From NCBI GenBank assembly GCA_013365325.1, contig JABVXV010000219.1:1-64000 (forward strand): a stretch of DNA of 64,000 nucleotides, in the 5' to 3' direction. The notes beneath the pieces were generated by a model. It had not been told where the DNA came from. It made no database searches and worked only from the letters and a program-made list of their open reading frames with translations. The stretch is from Dipetalonema caudispina. Taxonomy: Eukaryota > Nematoda > Chromadorea > Rhabditida > Onchocercidae. A program made the translations under genes and the position numbers. Positions 13,504 through 26,220 of this stretch are shown here, piece after piece; within the stretch, counting starts at the first letter, position 1; each line of letters opens with the position of its first letter.

Positions 13504-16500
13504 ATGCAAACTGGCACCTGGCTAGCAGCGATAATGACTTCGCTTCTTGTTATTATCGATAATCAGTATTGTATTTCACATACTGCTGATACTAATACTG
13601 GTACCACTATTACTAATATTAATATACCACCTGTTATTATCAACGATGAACAGAAAGCTGGTACTTCGCATGATTATAACGGTATGTATGTTACGATTAT
13701 TGCTTAATTTAAGAGAAGTTGATCAACATATCATCGATTATTTCTCGAATACCATAAGGGTTCAAAAGTTGAGATTAAGGAGGTCAGTTTGTTATTAGGA
13801 TAACTTCTTTAGTATTATCGAGATAATAACTGATATTAGTAATTAAATGGAATAACTAATAATTCTTCGATCTTCATCTGAGCTGCATTCTTGTTCGGTG
13901 ATATCAATGCAATTTCTCATTTTTAACTTTCTTTCTGACAAGTAAACAAATGATGGAAAAATGAATGCTTTATTTTTGAAATATAACTAAAATTTGATAA
14001 AAATTTAGGGCTTTCTGCATACAATCGTTTGAGACATTCAGAACGACAACGACGACGGTACAAGCAAATGCTGCAGCAAAAACAAAAGCAACAGCTACAG
14101 ATACATCATTCCGATGGTAGTAGCATCGACGACAAATTCTTCGACAATGTACGAAGACCATTGAATGTCAACAACAATAATGGTGTAATAAGGAATAAGT
14201 TGAAAGCTCACCACAGAGTAAGAACCTTTTTGATCGAAACATCAAAATGTATCGTGAAATGCTGCATTCGACTCATATACTCTACTCCCGTGTTTTAAAA
14301 AACGATTAAAACAATGAGAAAACTGGTATCAGATATCAAAGTAATAAAAATGGAATGGCCCAACTGTTTTTCAGCTGGAGAAGTTTAAACTAACAAAATA
14401 AAAAAAAAAATCCCTTTCTTCTTGAATATTTTTAAATTTTACTTTATTTCAAAAAATTATCATTAATTTTTTTGTTGTTCCAATGTTCCATTATTGCAAC
14501 TTGGGTTGTATACTGAGAGTATGAAATTTTCAAATTCAACAGTAATAGTTGAAATTTCCTTTCTCCTATCATTTCTCACAAAAAAGCGCAAAATTTTTTA
14601 GGCAACAAATATTTTTCCGTACCCATTGTTTCCCCCATCTCGTACTGCCAGCCATATTTGCCATTCTATTGTTAGTATTTTTCCCTATTTATCAAATATT
14701 TCAAATAATATCATAAACGAGGAGCATATCAATCGGAAGTTTGGATGATTCTCAGACTTTTGTTTGATTTTCCTAAAGAAAACGTTGAAAAATTCTCACA
14801 CTGCTCCTCTTTCACCAATTGCTAAAAAAGGAAAACATGAAGAAAATTCCGCAGCATTTTTTGAGGATACAGTGATGAAAGGTAATGACATCATTGAGTG
14901 GCTCACCTTTATAGAAATGAAATATGTTACTGAAAAGAAAAAATTATTAAAGAAGTGTTATCTCGAAAATTTTATTTCAATCGAAAAATAAGCCATTGTA
15001 TATTTTGTGGCTTCGGAAAGAAATCAATAATTAAAAAAAGAGATGCTTTCGCCATTACTAATTCAATTTTCGAAAAGTTTTTAATCTACCAGTTAAATTA
15101 AACTTTATTTTTGATCATGCTTCATTCGACGAATGAAAAAAGTAACTTTGATAAGGAATCTGCCAGATATATAAGTTCTGAAAACTCTCTCATTCTATCT
15201 ATCAACTACCACTGAGGATGCATAACAATTATCTCATTTCCAGTAAGCAGAGAGGTATCATCAAGTTTACTTTACTAAAAGCAATTTTCCAAATCTGTCA
15301 AATCAACTGTTACATATTTTTTAAACCGATCGAAATTTTTTAAAAACTTGCATACCAGACAGATTTTCAAGAAAAAGTTCAAAACGACTAATTAGCTTAA
15401 AAGTTTTAGTATCAAAATAAGAAGTTGGTATTTGCAAATAAAACAATTCTCAGAATTTTTCATATTTAGCCTAAAAATGAAAAAGTTTCATTTTCGATTG
15501 CAGTCAGGAAACAAAAATTTGAAAATTTGAATTTTAAAAAAACTCTAAAAGAAGTCGAAAGTATTCTGATGAACATTTTTTTAAAAAGTTGATGCATTAC
15601 TGAAATCATGGACATTCTAAGGTCAGAATATATATAAATAACATTAATGATTATTTATGTGAATATTTTTAATTTGCACAGGGAAAATTTTACTTTTTTT
15701 TAGGATCTCAAATCAAAACGGGAGAGGAACGAGCCATTATGTGAGAGTGACCGTAACACTGTGCATATGAATACCCCAACTGAGGAATATGATCCCCCAT
15801 TTTTTGTCGAAATACGTTGCAAAAGTATCGCTGATTACGAGCAACAGCAAGGACGCATACCTATTAGGCGACAAGTAATAAATTTCAAAAAAAAAATTTT
15901 TTTAAATTGATACACTTTATAATTAAATCCTATATGAGATTGAGTAAGTGTCATGTTTGAGAATACTTTACAATGAAACATTTTAAATTATTGTACACTT
16001 GGAGGGATGAAATATCCGTAGTTTTGTTAATGGAATTTGTTAATCAATGTAACAACATTAAATTATCGAATGAATAAAGATGGGACAATTACGAAACTAT
16101 CCCTGAGAAAATCGAAATTAAGAAGGCTCCAATTAGGGAAACATTTTGTCAATTTATGTTTGAGAGCAATTTCAATAAATTATATAGGGAGCTAAGCAAT
16201 TTTGTCAGTGATTCCTATCGTTGAATTCTAAACTTATAATTGCGAATCAAATATAAGGTAAAGTTATTTGCAGCCCATAATAGTAAATCGAAGAATTTTG
16301 CAAAAATATAGGGAATTGAAGTTTATACCGGATGAAAATTAATTTTCAAAATCTTCCAGCTTCATAATAACTTTCGATTTTAAATCTAATCTTTCAAAAT
16401 GTAAACCACTCAATACTTCATTTTTATTCTCACTTTAAAACTGTCACTTGTAAAATCCGTTTTGCTCTATTCCTTATTCATTTACAAATACACTTTGATC

Positions 16501-17625
16501 GTAAGCATGCTTAATTTCACCACACTAAGATTTTTTTGATTAATTTCTTCTGAAATTTTAAATATCATATTTCGATGCTCAAAACATCTTTTTTTTTGAT
16601 GAGAAAACTTTTGGAAACCAAAATACAAATATTGGCATGTAATGTAATTTATGATTATTTTTATAAGTTTTTCAACCTTAATGGTACTCTTTTAACTTAA
16701 ATTATTTGTTCATCACTGAAAAGAATGACTGAGCAGGAACTATGAAAATCTAACCAATTTGCTTGATCAAATTTATTATCACCACAGAATCAGGCATGAA
16801 AGAGAAATCATCGGCATGAAATTTCAGGATTTTTTGTCATTTGACAAATTCAATTGTTTGCCAACCTGAATACTTATGTTCTCAAACTTGTTTATTTCAC
16901 TACCACTTAATGGAAAATTTTTGACTTTAAAAACAAGCTGTCCCTAAATTTTTCAGTTTTTCTTATACAGGCAGAAACTCATATAATTTAAAGTGAAACT
17001 TATCATTTGCAGTAGCAACAGGTTGTTAAAAATTAAAAGCAGCTTCTTTTTCCAACTGGCAGTAAGTTCTCGAGATGTGTCAGAAAACTTTTTTTGACTG
17101 ATTCTTAGTGAATTTAATTATCAGTTTCCAATGAAAAGGGCAAATTTTTCAAAGTTTTTTCAAAACCCAAAAAATCTTTAACTGTTGACACGTGATATGA
17201 CTTAAAGTTAATTTAATAAAACCTTTCCCTGTATTAAAAAATCCTGCAGGGAAGTGTAAAATCTCTAAATCCTATAATTAGAAGCTGAAATTTAAAAATT
17301 CTAATTACGTTTAATACAACACCTAAGCAACTTCAAAGAAGTGATCTTGTAGACTTGTACTTACATTTATTGAAATGAAAAACTCATTAGATGAAAACAT
17401 TCAACCTGTTCAAGTCTTCAGTAATTAAGTATTTCCAATTTAAAATATTGAAATTTGCAGACGTGTGTTCATGGTATGTTGCGCTGTGTGCAAAACTACA
17501 AGGATCAGCATTTTTCACGTCGGCGAATTGGCTCTCATAGTTGGCATCCATATACGATTCCTAATGTGCCAAGCTCATGTGAATGTATGTGGCCGGTGGA
17601 CAAATATGGACATCAGGAACTTTAA
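13504..17625 (+). CDS. secreted cystine-knot ligand, PTTH/Trunk-like
   Basis: Four exons (13504-13681, 14009-14217, 15704-15874, 17461-17625) join in phase to give 240 residues. Residues 1-25 look like a signal peptide (hydrophobic WLAAIMTSLLVII). A Gln/Asn/Arg-rich propeptide follows, with possible convertase sites RQRRR and KSKR. Cleavage after KSKR (135) would release 105 residues, close to the 109 of silkworm PTTH. That part has six cysteines (142, 168, 188, 195, 226, 228), the motif FFVEIRC, a C-x6-C pair, an Arg-rich strand followed by a conserved-looking Trp, and a terminal CEC. Spacing and motif order fit the PTTH/Trunk branch of cystine-knot ligands, which act through Torso-type receptor kinases. 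Spaetzle, neurotrophin or noggin relatives are alternatives. The exon structure is well supported; the family assignment is by eye. The 1.2-1.6 kb introns are longer than elsewhere in the window. Confidence 0.6.
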
Positions 17626-17660
17626 TGGAACATTTTATTTTTTTTTGCATTAAATCACAG

Positions 17661-18924
17661 GCTGGCCAATTTGTTTTTAGCGATGAGGTATTGCTGAAAA
17701 TATTTAGTACAACATATTACTTGAATAATTTATTATGGTATGTTTGAAATTTGAAAAGCTATCATCAAATTAATGAAAGTCTTCTGTTCTATACCTACAA
17801 ATTAGTCATAATTGTTAATTGTAGCATCAACAATAGCACATAAATTAGTATCTTGCAGTCAGAATTGAGATCTCGAATCTAATTCAATACTGGGAAGCTG
17901 AATGTTTTTTTTTTTTTTCTTTTTGTAAAAAATAGCATACCACTATGATTTGTAATCTTTTCAACAGATTAAATAGAAAAGTTGGAATTTTCGCTATCGT
18001 TAAATTTTTTCCATAATTTTTAGGCTGCTGATTTCTTGCGTAAAAAAAATAAAGTTATAAATAGGGAAAAAAATAGCGCCAGTTGTGATAAACTAATTCT
18101 TAAATTTATTTCGTGGATATAATTATTATATTCTAGGTTCTTAATTCTGCTGTTTTCGTTTTAGAGCACTTCAAAAATCTGTCTTTAATGTTTTTCCCTC
18201 CCCTATTTCTTGAGACTACGATAAAAGAAGTTTAAAATTAGAAGAAATTAGATGACAATTTTAATTCGTCACCAATTTAATCTTAACTGTACACGAGTAT
18301 GTTATTAATTATTGAATCTACAGGAATATATAAGAGGAATTAGAGTGGATGTAAAAGAAACTGCGACAACTAAAATATCAAACAATTTGTATCATAAATT
18401 CGAAAAACAGTGGATTTTCAAAATTTTTGAAATGTTTTTTTTGGCTCGTTTCAGGCAGAATTCATTGTTTTGGGCATTCTACTTGAATAATTCTTAGATT
18501 TTGACACCAATGAAACAGAGTAGCACATAATATTGGCTAAAAATGATTTGGTTTTTTAATATCACAAAAAAATAGAAAAGACTTCTATAATACCGTGGAC
18601 AAAATTATCATTTAAAGTGCAACCTGAAGTTATCATTCCTCTTCGTCCTATTCAGATGAATTTATGGAATAATGAAATCCGGACTTCATCGATTCGTGGA
18701 GCGAAAAATATAGACATACACTATATTTGGATAATATAAATTAAAGCTAGTACTTAATCTGAAGAAGCTAATATCGTAAATTGTTAAATTAATTTTTAAT
18801 TATAATTATCACAATATTTCTTTAAGGTTTGAATATTCGAGCAAATATTGAGCGGAAGTTAACAAAAAACTCTGCACTTCGGTTACAGTCAGGGGAGTTA
18901 TCTATCAGCGATATTTCTTATTGA
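17661..18924 (+). other. cluster of candidate exons, no gene model
   Basis: Downstream of the cystine-knot gene several short segments have acceptor and/or donor signals and protein-like content. They are 17661-17687 (AGQFVFSDE), 18024-18053 (AADFLRKKNK), 18324 onward (EYIRGIRVDVKETATTKIS), 18618-18695 (QPEVIIPLRPIQMNLW...) and 18827-18924 (LNIRANIERKLTKNSALRLQ..., ending in TGA). The last two join in phase across a GTGGAG donor. The phase from 18324 to 18618 does not fit, so an exon is missing or the call is wrong. They may be a small separate gene, or alternative 3' exons of the upstream gene. Confidence 0.3.
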
Positions 18925-20936
18925 ATTGAATGCTATACATATTTTAATATTCATCTTTATTTGTTACTGACATAAGTAGATCTGAAATTTAATCCTTTGC
19001 CATCCAGAATATTGATCAAATGCTAGTAAGGAATCGGTAAATGTTAGCTTTTTGAATTTTATATTATCCATAAATTTCACAAAATACTAAAACCTAAGGT
19101 TTAATGAATTTAACGAGTGCTTAATTTGAATTGAAGAATATATTTTAGAGTATGAATTAAGGATAAATTTATGTGATGCATAAAATTTTCAAGTTCACAT
19201 TTGCCGGAAATATTTCTGGATAATCAGTACTATAATGAGATTCAGAACTATTTGTTGTATATAAAGTTGTCGGCGCATTTATTTTGGATCCTATAGTCTT
19301 TAATCATCTTTGTGCAATCTTTCGTTGCAGAAGAGTTACACGGTAAGATGGTTGACGATGAATTTTTTTTTTGTTTTTTTCTTTAACCTGTTGTTTGAAA
19401 TGCTCTTCAAATGAAATTTGTCAATTTCTACATGATCATGGCTGGAATTAGCAATCTTTCCAATGCATAGTAGTATTATTCCTATATCATTTTATCATAT
19501 TTTTGGGTAGTTACAGCTTTCAATTACTTCAATGTATGCATCTTATTTCTCAATGTATATACATCAGTTCAAACAATAATATCCTCCATCCTGTTTTTTC
19601 ATTTTTTTTTAAATTTCTTCTGTTTGATATTTATATCAGTATGATTAAAAAATTGATAAGAATTTAGGGAAAAGATAAACCGAAATCAACAATTTATGCA
19701 CAAACTCTGGCTTGTAATTTGCTCAGAATGATGAATTTATTCCAAGAAATATTCCACTCTTAGTAATTTTCTTAGAGTGTAATACATAAACTTTATTCCT
19801 AAAGGAATATAATTTCATATCAGTCTATTACATCTAACAAAAGTGCCGGTTAGGCTTAAAAATAGATATTGAAGTCTCAAATTTGGTGCCATAACAGCAA
19901 GATTCTGCAATATCCAGCCAATCCATTATCAATACTTACATTGTTTTTCATGGTATCATTTCGTTTGAAATTTTTCACTATTTGAATTTTTGGTAAATTA
20001 AAACATAATATTATAACTATACAAGTCTGCAAGTTAATAGTGTTCTATGTTGCTCGTTGTATGTGAATGGAAATCATTACTGAAAATTCAAAAATATTTC
20101 GTTCATCTTTGTAAAAAGTTACTCGCTTGTTATTTATATTTTTTGTTGTGCAAATTTATTGAGATGATTTGCAAAAAAAGAAGAAAAACCCCAATGAAGT
20201 TTGAGTTGAAATTTTTCAAAAATTTCTGTAAGAAATTGACTAAAAAAGAAAATTGAAATTGTTATTGAATTTTAACATCAAAGACAATATCAGGATGGGG
20301 AAAAGTTTAATTTTGTTAAATGAGGAAGAGAGAGAGGTAACAACTGATGAGAAAGAGAGAGGAAAATAAAACAAATTGAAATCAAAAAAGATATCAAACA
20401 TAAGATTTCAAAAACTGATGAAGAAATTCCTCAATCCTTTAATTTATTAAAAATTATTTCACTGACAACTTATTGACGATACTTCTAAAGTTCAAGCTCA
20501 TACGTCCTAAAATTTGAATTATTTCTAGGAACCGAAAAAAAAACCTTCCAAAACAAGCAAAAATGTTGATTTAATCGTATAAATACTGCCCTGATTGTAT
20601 AACTAGTATTCTGCCGTCTTTTATTCTATGCTTTTGTTTCATACAATTTTGTCAAATGTTTTTATACGAAAAAATGATTTGTTTTCTCTTTTTTTCCTTT
20701 TTGGTGCTTTTCTAATATTGCTATGCAACTTTTATTGTTTGCGACGTAATAAATAAGTAGGTAAACAAATAATTTGTATACCTAAATATCATATCAACAT
20801 GTTTCCTTGTTTGAAAGAAAGCAGATGAAAAAAGCGTTAATACGAGTAAGTTAGAAAATAATTTGTTTCCATTGAAGCATCTAAAAAATCAGATATTTTC
20901 TGAGTTAATTAAAGAAACTTTCTAAACAAATTTCAG

Positions 20937-21057
20937 AAGTGTAATTCATGTAATTCATGTATCTTACGAAAAGCAAGCTTTACCACCGGAGCTCGTAATA
21001 TCTCTTCAAGCAGTGGGAAAATATTGCGGTTCACGAAGTTATGATGTAAATGACTGA
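20937..21057 (+). other. candidate terminal exon
   Basis: After a strong AAATTTCAG acceptor an open frame reads SVIHVIHVSYEKQALPPELV and ISLQAVGKYCGSRSYDVND, then stops with TGA. Base composition is higher in GC than the flanks. The segment starts with a short tandem repeat (GTAATTCAT twice). No upstream exon could be assigned with certainty; it may belong with the exon cluster at 17.7-18.9 kb. I do not recognise the protein. Confidence 0.3.
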
Positions 21058-21291
21058 TGACCAGTTATATACACCGATACGGAGCCGTAATGGAACGTTT
21101 GGCATTAAGAAATGTCTCCAACATAAGTCTTTCATAATGTGTTAACCAGAAAGTTAAACTAAAAGCTTAAATTCGAAATGCTCGATGACTGGACAGTACC
21201 ACTTTATCAGAATGCATAATTCACAAAATACCGATAAAAAACACTTACTTGGCCAGATTAGAATCACTTTTACTTTTACTTGAATGGCTCT

Positions 21292-21328
21292 AATATATAT
21301 ATATATATACTATATACTATATATATAA
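21292..21328. repeat. TA-rich palindromic run
   Basis: These are TA dinucleotide tracts broken by two CTATATA steps, so that the stretch is nearly self-complementary. The surroundings (21.06-22.6 kb) hold no gene I can support. Confidence 0.85.
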
Positions 21329-22197
21329 ACTCAACTATATATACATATTTAATCTAAATATTGATACTCATACTCATTTCACTGCTGTTACTATAATTAT
21401 TGTTATCCATTACTAAGGTATTTAATTAGGTACTTTCTTGGATTAGATTAGAAGACCCAGTTTTGATAACGTCGGATAATGTTTTTCTCGTTCATTATTA
21501 TTAGTGATTTAAGAAATGTTATTTTTAATTTAAATAAGAAAGTAAGTAACACTTATTATACTGCGATTCATTTTCATTATATTTTGAATCTGAAGGCTGT
21601 TTATGTGGATTTTTAAGGAATTTTGTTTCTCATAAGGATTTCCTTTGATAATATTTCTATGATTTTTGTCAGCCCTATCTGAAATACAAAGTATACCTGA
21701 AAGATACCTGATTTTGAATATCTTCATTTTTAAAATTATTCTGCAATTCAAATGATACCTGCTTTCGATTCTGTTATTACTTTGATTGATATCTGTTCAT
21801 TTATTTATTAAAATTGTTGCGAATGGTCGTGAAATGAATGAAAAAATCACCATATTTAATGACAGTTCTGATATTTAAATCAGAAGCTAAGATTCCATAT
21901 TTTTTAAACAATTTATTGTTTATAGAGAGAAAAATTTCCTTTTAAAGTCCGGCAAAAAAATAAAAGGATGCTGTTGTTGTGAAAGAGGTTCTTCTTGTTG
22001 ATTATGGGTTTGGAAGAGGAGTTTCTTCCTTTTTTGTATGTCGAAAATAAGTGTTAGTGTAGAATTTATTCGGATAATAGATGAATAATACGAACAGTTG
22101 GTAGAAAGTTTGATACACTTAACAATAATTGAAATTGATCGATCGCTGAAGACTCAGATTACAATATTATCGAGTCTATAACTTATCAAAAAAGGTT

Positions 22198-22221
22198 TTA
22201 TATATATATATATATATATAT
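22198..22221. repeat. TA dinucleotide run
   Basis: This is an uninterrupted TA tract of about 12 units, roughly 400 bp upstream of the retrotransposon. Confidence 0.9.
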
Positions 22222-22625
22222 GAAGTAGGAATGGTTTACAATCGTAAACAGAGTTGTATTTAAGATAGATAAAGAATTACCGAAATTGATATGCGATAAA
22301 TAGTAAACAGCTGGTAAACATATGATAGTTTATAAACAAATGGTGAATATGTGATGAATACTTAATCGTAAACAGGGTTGGTATTGAGTTAAATGACTTA
22401 AGACTTTAAATATTATAAATTATATTAAATTTGGTTTACCCAGAAATTTTTCATATTTTGTAATAAAATTATTTCGGTTTTTTCCGACAGCTGTTACTAA
22501 GAAATAGTTCAATGAGATTATGAATTATCTCATCCTAATCAGAGTGGTTCCAAGCACGCTGAGTACCGAGAGAAATTGGACAGTATCAGTGACCCCAAAG
22601 ACAATCTACTATGAGATTCTGAAGA

Positions 22626-22630
22626 CAACA
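22626..22630. repeat. left target-site duplication
   Basis: The five bases CAACA directly before the left LTR are repeated directly after the right LTR. The size fits BEL/Pao integrases. Confidence 0.75.
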
Positions 22631-23200
22631 TGTCTCGCGAAAATTATTCGAACAACTTTCGCGAAGGATGAAATAATATATCTCTTGTTATTAAAGTAAT
22701 TAATGTTTCGTTTAGTAATGAACCAATTCATTTCATTGTTAATAAAAATCATTAAACTTATACTCATCCTTGTCTAAGATGAGATATTAACACAAAACGG
22801 CTTTGCTGTTTGTGGTTAGGATATGCCAAAATCAAATCCAAACAACGTACTGTCCTTTGTTTATGTGTTTTCAACAACGTATGTCCTTTGTTTCATATGC
22901 TTACGCTAGGATTGTAACACATTGTTCTTTGTGTCATATGCTTGCGACAGGGTTAAAACAATGCTTCCTGTAGACCACTCCCCCTATCTTATTCACCTAC
23001 TTACCGATCTACCTACGGACCTGACATAGATCCAAATTGGGTTGAATCTGATCGGTCGCTATTGGATCGACTCGCTCAAATTCGATTTGCCTGTTATTCT
23101 GACTATACTGTTAATAATATATTTCTGAATAAAATTACTGGTTGATTCTCTGTACCAACACAAATCAGAAATCAGCCCGAAAATCAGTCAACTTTCACTA
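22631..23200 (+). repeat. 5' LTR of BEL/Pao element
   Basis: The LTR starts TGTCTCGCG and ends with ACTTTCACTA, where the match to the right LTR stops. The two LTRs align along their whole length with scattered substitutions and one small indel (an extra segment near 26850 in the right copy). The first 30 bases contain an inverted repeat, CGCGAAA...TTTCGCG. AATAAA occurs near the end (TGAATAAAATTAC), a plausible polyadenylation signal. Confidence 0.92.
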
Positions 23201-23208
23201 ATAAATTT

Positions 23209-23220
23209 TGGTGCCCAAGG
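23209..23220 (+). promoter_or_regulatory. primer-binding site of the retroelement
   Basis: The bases TGGTGCCCAAGG lie eight bases after the LTR edge. The reverse complement ends in CACCA, as a mature tRNA 3' end would. I did not match it to a specific tRNA. Confidence 0.75.
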
Positions 23221-23229
23221 TGAGATACG

Positions 23230-24515
23230 ATGTCGACCTCTCTAATCAAATCTGCACAACCAACAATCGAAGGAATTTGCAAACTTCTTGAGGATATCAA
23301 GAAGCTTGATGTAACGCCGCCAGATCAAAATCTGCCATCAGAAGAACAACAACAATACGAAATCAAAAAGCGGATTGTCAAGGATCAAATCAAACGATTT
23401 GAATTGTATGTCAATACGCTAGAATCGATTAACCAAAAATGGCTGGAATTCATATAGCAATCCACAACAATAACGAAGGGAAGAAGAAGAAAGGTATGAA
23501 AAAATGGTCAACGATAAACAAGGTATTCTAAATCTAATTAATAGTGGCAAAAAAGCCATCATTACCTTAACTTCATACTATGAAGATTTTGAATCAGCAA
23601 TTCAACATATAGGTCCAACGGACATCAAATCACCTTTACCCACTCATCACTCAACAATAAACATGCCACAGTTGCCATCCCCAACCTTCAGTGGAAACTC
23701 GAAATTGTGGCGTAAATTTTGGAATAGCTTCAATGCAGCTATTCATCCCCAGAATATATCAAATATTCAAAAACTCACTTACTTAATTTCATGTCTAAGA
23801 AGAAGCCCTGCAATCAGTAAGAGGCTATGACATTGCGCCAGAAAACTATGAACTAATAAGACAGGTTTTGATCGAGAAGTTTGACAAAGTCATTACCGTA
23901 AAGAAATCGTCGTATAATGAATTCCACACTATCAAACGAAATGATAAGGAGTGGAAATCAACCATCAAAGCGATGGAAAGAATTCTGAGGCAATTAGAAG
24001 CAATAGGTGAGAATTTAGAACATTCTAGCCTTGAAATAATCATTGAGAGCAGATTGCCATTATGGATATTAGATAAGATCTACCAATTAAAAATAGAAAG
24101 GGAAACTTGAACGGTTGATAACCTTCGACAATTTCTCATGAAATTAGTTCAAAGAAATGACGAAGTAAATAGGAGCCGAATCCCTAACAAGGAACCTGAG
24201 CTAAAACGAGTTCCACAAATTACTAAAGGGGAAACATCCGCCTTATTTACAAAATCCAAAGCATCAAAAGGCTTTGATTTAACCACTAATCAAAAAGGGA
24301 TTAGAAGACCTGTGTGCATTTTGCAACAAGAATCATTGGGACAAAGAATGTTCAGTTTATCCAACGCTTAAACAACGAATCGAATGTTTAAGAAAGTCTA
24401 ACGTATGTACTAATTGTCTTCGAAAGGGACATGCAACAAGCGATTGCAATCAAAGGAGACGTACTTGTTTCTATTGCAAAGGTCAACACAGTATGGCGTT
24501 GTGCTACAAAAAATA
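23230..24515 (+). pseudogene. broken gag, DUF1759 and zinc knuckles
   Basis: The frame begins with an ATG shortly after the primer site (MSTSLIKSAQPTIEGICKLL) and is cut by a TAG at 23455-23457. Frameshifts follow near 23.46-23.50, 23.83-23.87 and 24.3 kb, and a TGA lies at 24108-24110. Gag-like motifs remain: LPSPTFSGNSKLWRKFWNSF matches the LP.F.G....W..FW..F signature of DUF1759. Three CCHC knuckles follow at about 24312-24515: CAFCNKNHWDKEC, CTNCLRKGHATSDC and CFYCKGQHSMALC. No functional product is expected. Confidence 0.85.
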
Positions 24516-26220
24516 TGGTGCAAGCAGAGGTGAAGAAACAAATTCAGCCATTATTACGGATTCCATAAATCAACCAATCAACCATCAAGGTAACAAGGTC
24601 TTATTAATATGCAAAGAAGTTGGGATAACTAATCCAAATCTAACAGGAATTCAAGAAGAAGCTCTAGCATTATTCGACCCAAGTTCACAATCATCCTTCG
24701 TATCAAAGAAGCTAGCCGATCGTTTAAAATTGAATGGAACCACAAAGGAAGATTTGAAGCTTTTTTCTTTCGGCAACCAACTTCCTAAATTCCATCAGAC
24801 TATTAAAGTGGAAATCGGAAAAGGACTTTAAAATCCGAGGCTATAAACTTTAAAATCCGAGGTTATAACTATTAATGCCTATGTGCTAGATTATTTAACA
24901 GACAAATTACAAATCATTGATTCCTCTCACGATTTGACAAATATTATCCGTCAAAAACAGTTGAATGGAACCGAAGGATATTGGAAACAACCTGACATCA
25001 TTATTGGAGTTATTTCTTTGACTTCATGCCGCCAAACAAATTCCATAATATGGCATCTGGATTTTATTTACTTCATACGAAGGTTGGACCGATAATAACA
25101 GGAAAATGATATATTAACATGGCTTGAGAACCTAATATCAATTCTTTTAATGTAACAATCTCCAGTGCAGATATAGATCAATTTTGGAAGCTCGAATTAC
25201 TAGGAATCCAAGAACAACAAAATGAAAATGATGACGTGGAAACCCTAGAACAGTTCAAAAAATGTATTATCAAGAAAAACAACAGATATCAAGTTTGCTG
25301 GAAGGAGTCGAAAGCCAATCTACAGGATAATTACGGTCATTGTCTTGGACGTCTAAAAACGTTAACAAAACGACTTCAAAATGATCAACTTTTGTTCAAC
25401 CGTTACAATGAAATAATCAATAAACAACTAGAATCCAATATTATAGAGAAAGTAACTCCGGAGATGAATCAGGAAAGTCTTATACATTACTTACCCACCA
25501 CGAAGTTTTAACTCCAGGCAAATCAAAAACCAAGCTACGGATTGTTTATGACGCTTCAGCTCATCTTAAAGGAGCCAAGAGTTTGAATGATGTCCTATAC
25601 CGTGGTATAACGTTCATGTTACGCTACCTGACTTGGTAGGTGTTTTGCTTCGTTTCAAAATGATGAAAAACGTAATAACAGCTAATATCGAAAAAGCTTT
25701 CTTGCAACTGGAACTACAATCAACTGAACGAAATTGTACTCAATTTCTATGGTTAAAGGATATTCAAGGAGAAATTACCAAGGAAAATTTGATATGTTAT
25801 CGTTCTCAGAGAGTTCATTTGGGGTAATGTCATCCCCCTTCTTGCTATCAGCTACACTCAATTATCATTTAAAAATCCATGGAAGCAAAATCGCTTTAGA
25901 AATTAGGAAAAATCTTTACGTCGACAATGTCATACTGTCGGCAAATGGAACGCAAAAAGCATTCAAAATTTATGAAGAGATGAAAGATATCTTCAAGGAT
26001 GCCTCAATGGATATACGAGAATTCTTTCAAATGACAATGAATGCAACAAAATTATTCCCGAAAATGACCGAGCAAAGGTAAATCAAACAAGGAAAATTCT
26101 TGGTATCAAATGGAGATTCAAAACTTCCATCATCAACCTTGGAAAAACCAATTCAAGAATCAGGACCGCAAGGACCTATCGCTACAAGAACTAGAAGTGC
26201 TATACAGCAGTGAGGTCTAA
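24516..26220 (+). pseudogene. broken pol: protease and reverse transcriptase
   Basis: After the knuckles, ALFDPSSQSSFVSKKLADRL lines up with the DUF1758 aspartic protease, but the D-[ST]-G catalytic triplet is replaced by D-P-S. Reverse transcriptase motifs follow: LRIVYDASAHLKGAKSLNDV, then ANIEKAFLQL, where the usual first catalytic Asp is Asn, then [11 protein letters not shown]. The frame changes repeatedly, and a short tandem duplication at 24826-24868 adds another break. Homology stops at about 26215; the ribonuclease H and integrase parts never appear. The 150 bp before the right LTR are unassigned. Confidence 0.85.

Noticed and set aside
14764..14991. Open frame MIFLKKTLKNSHTAPLSPIA... 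between exons 2 and 3 of the cystine-knot gene
   Set aside because: It was considered as an extra exon, but exons 2 and 3 already join in phase 0 and this frame lacks a good acceptor/donor pair.
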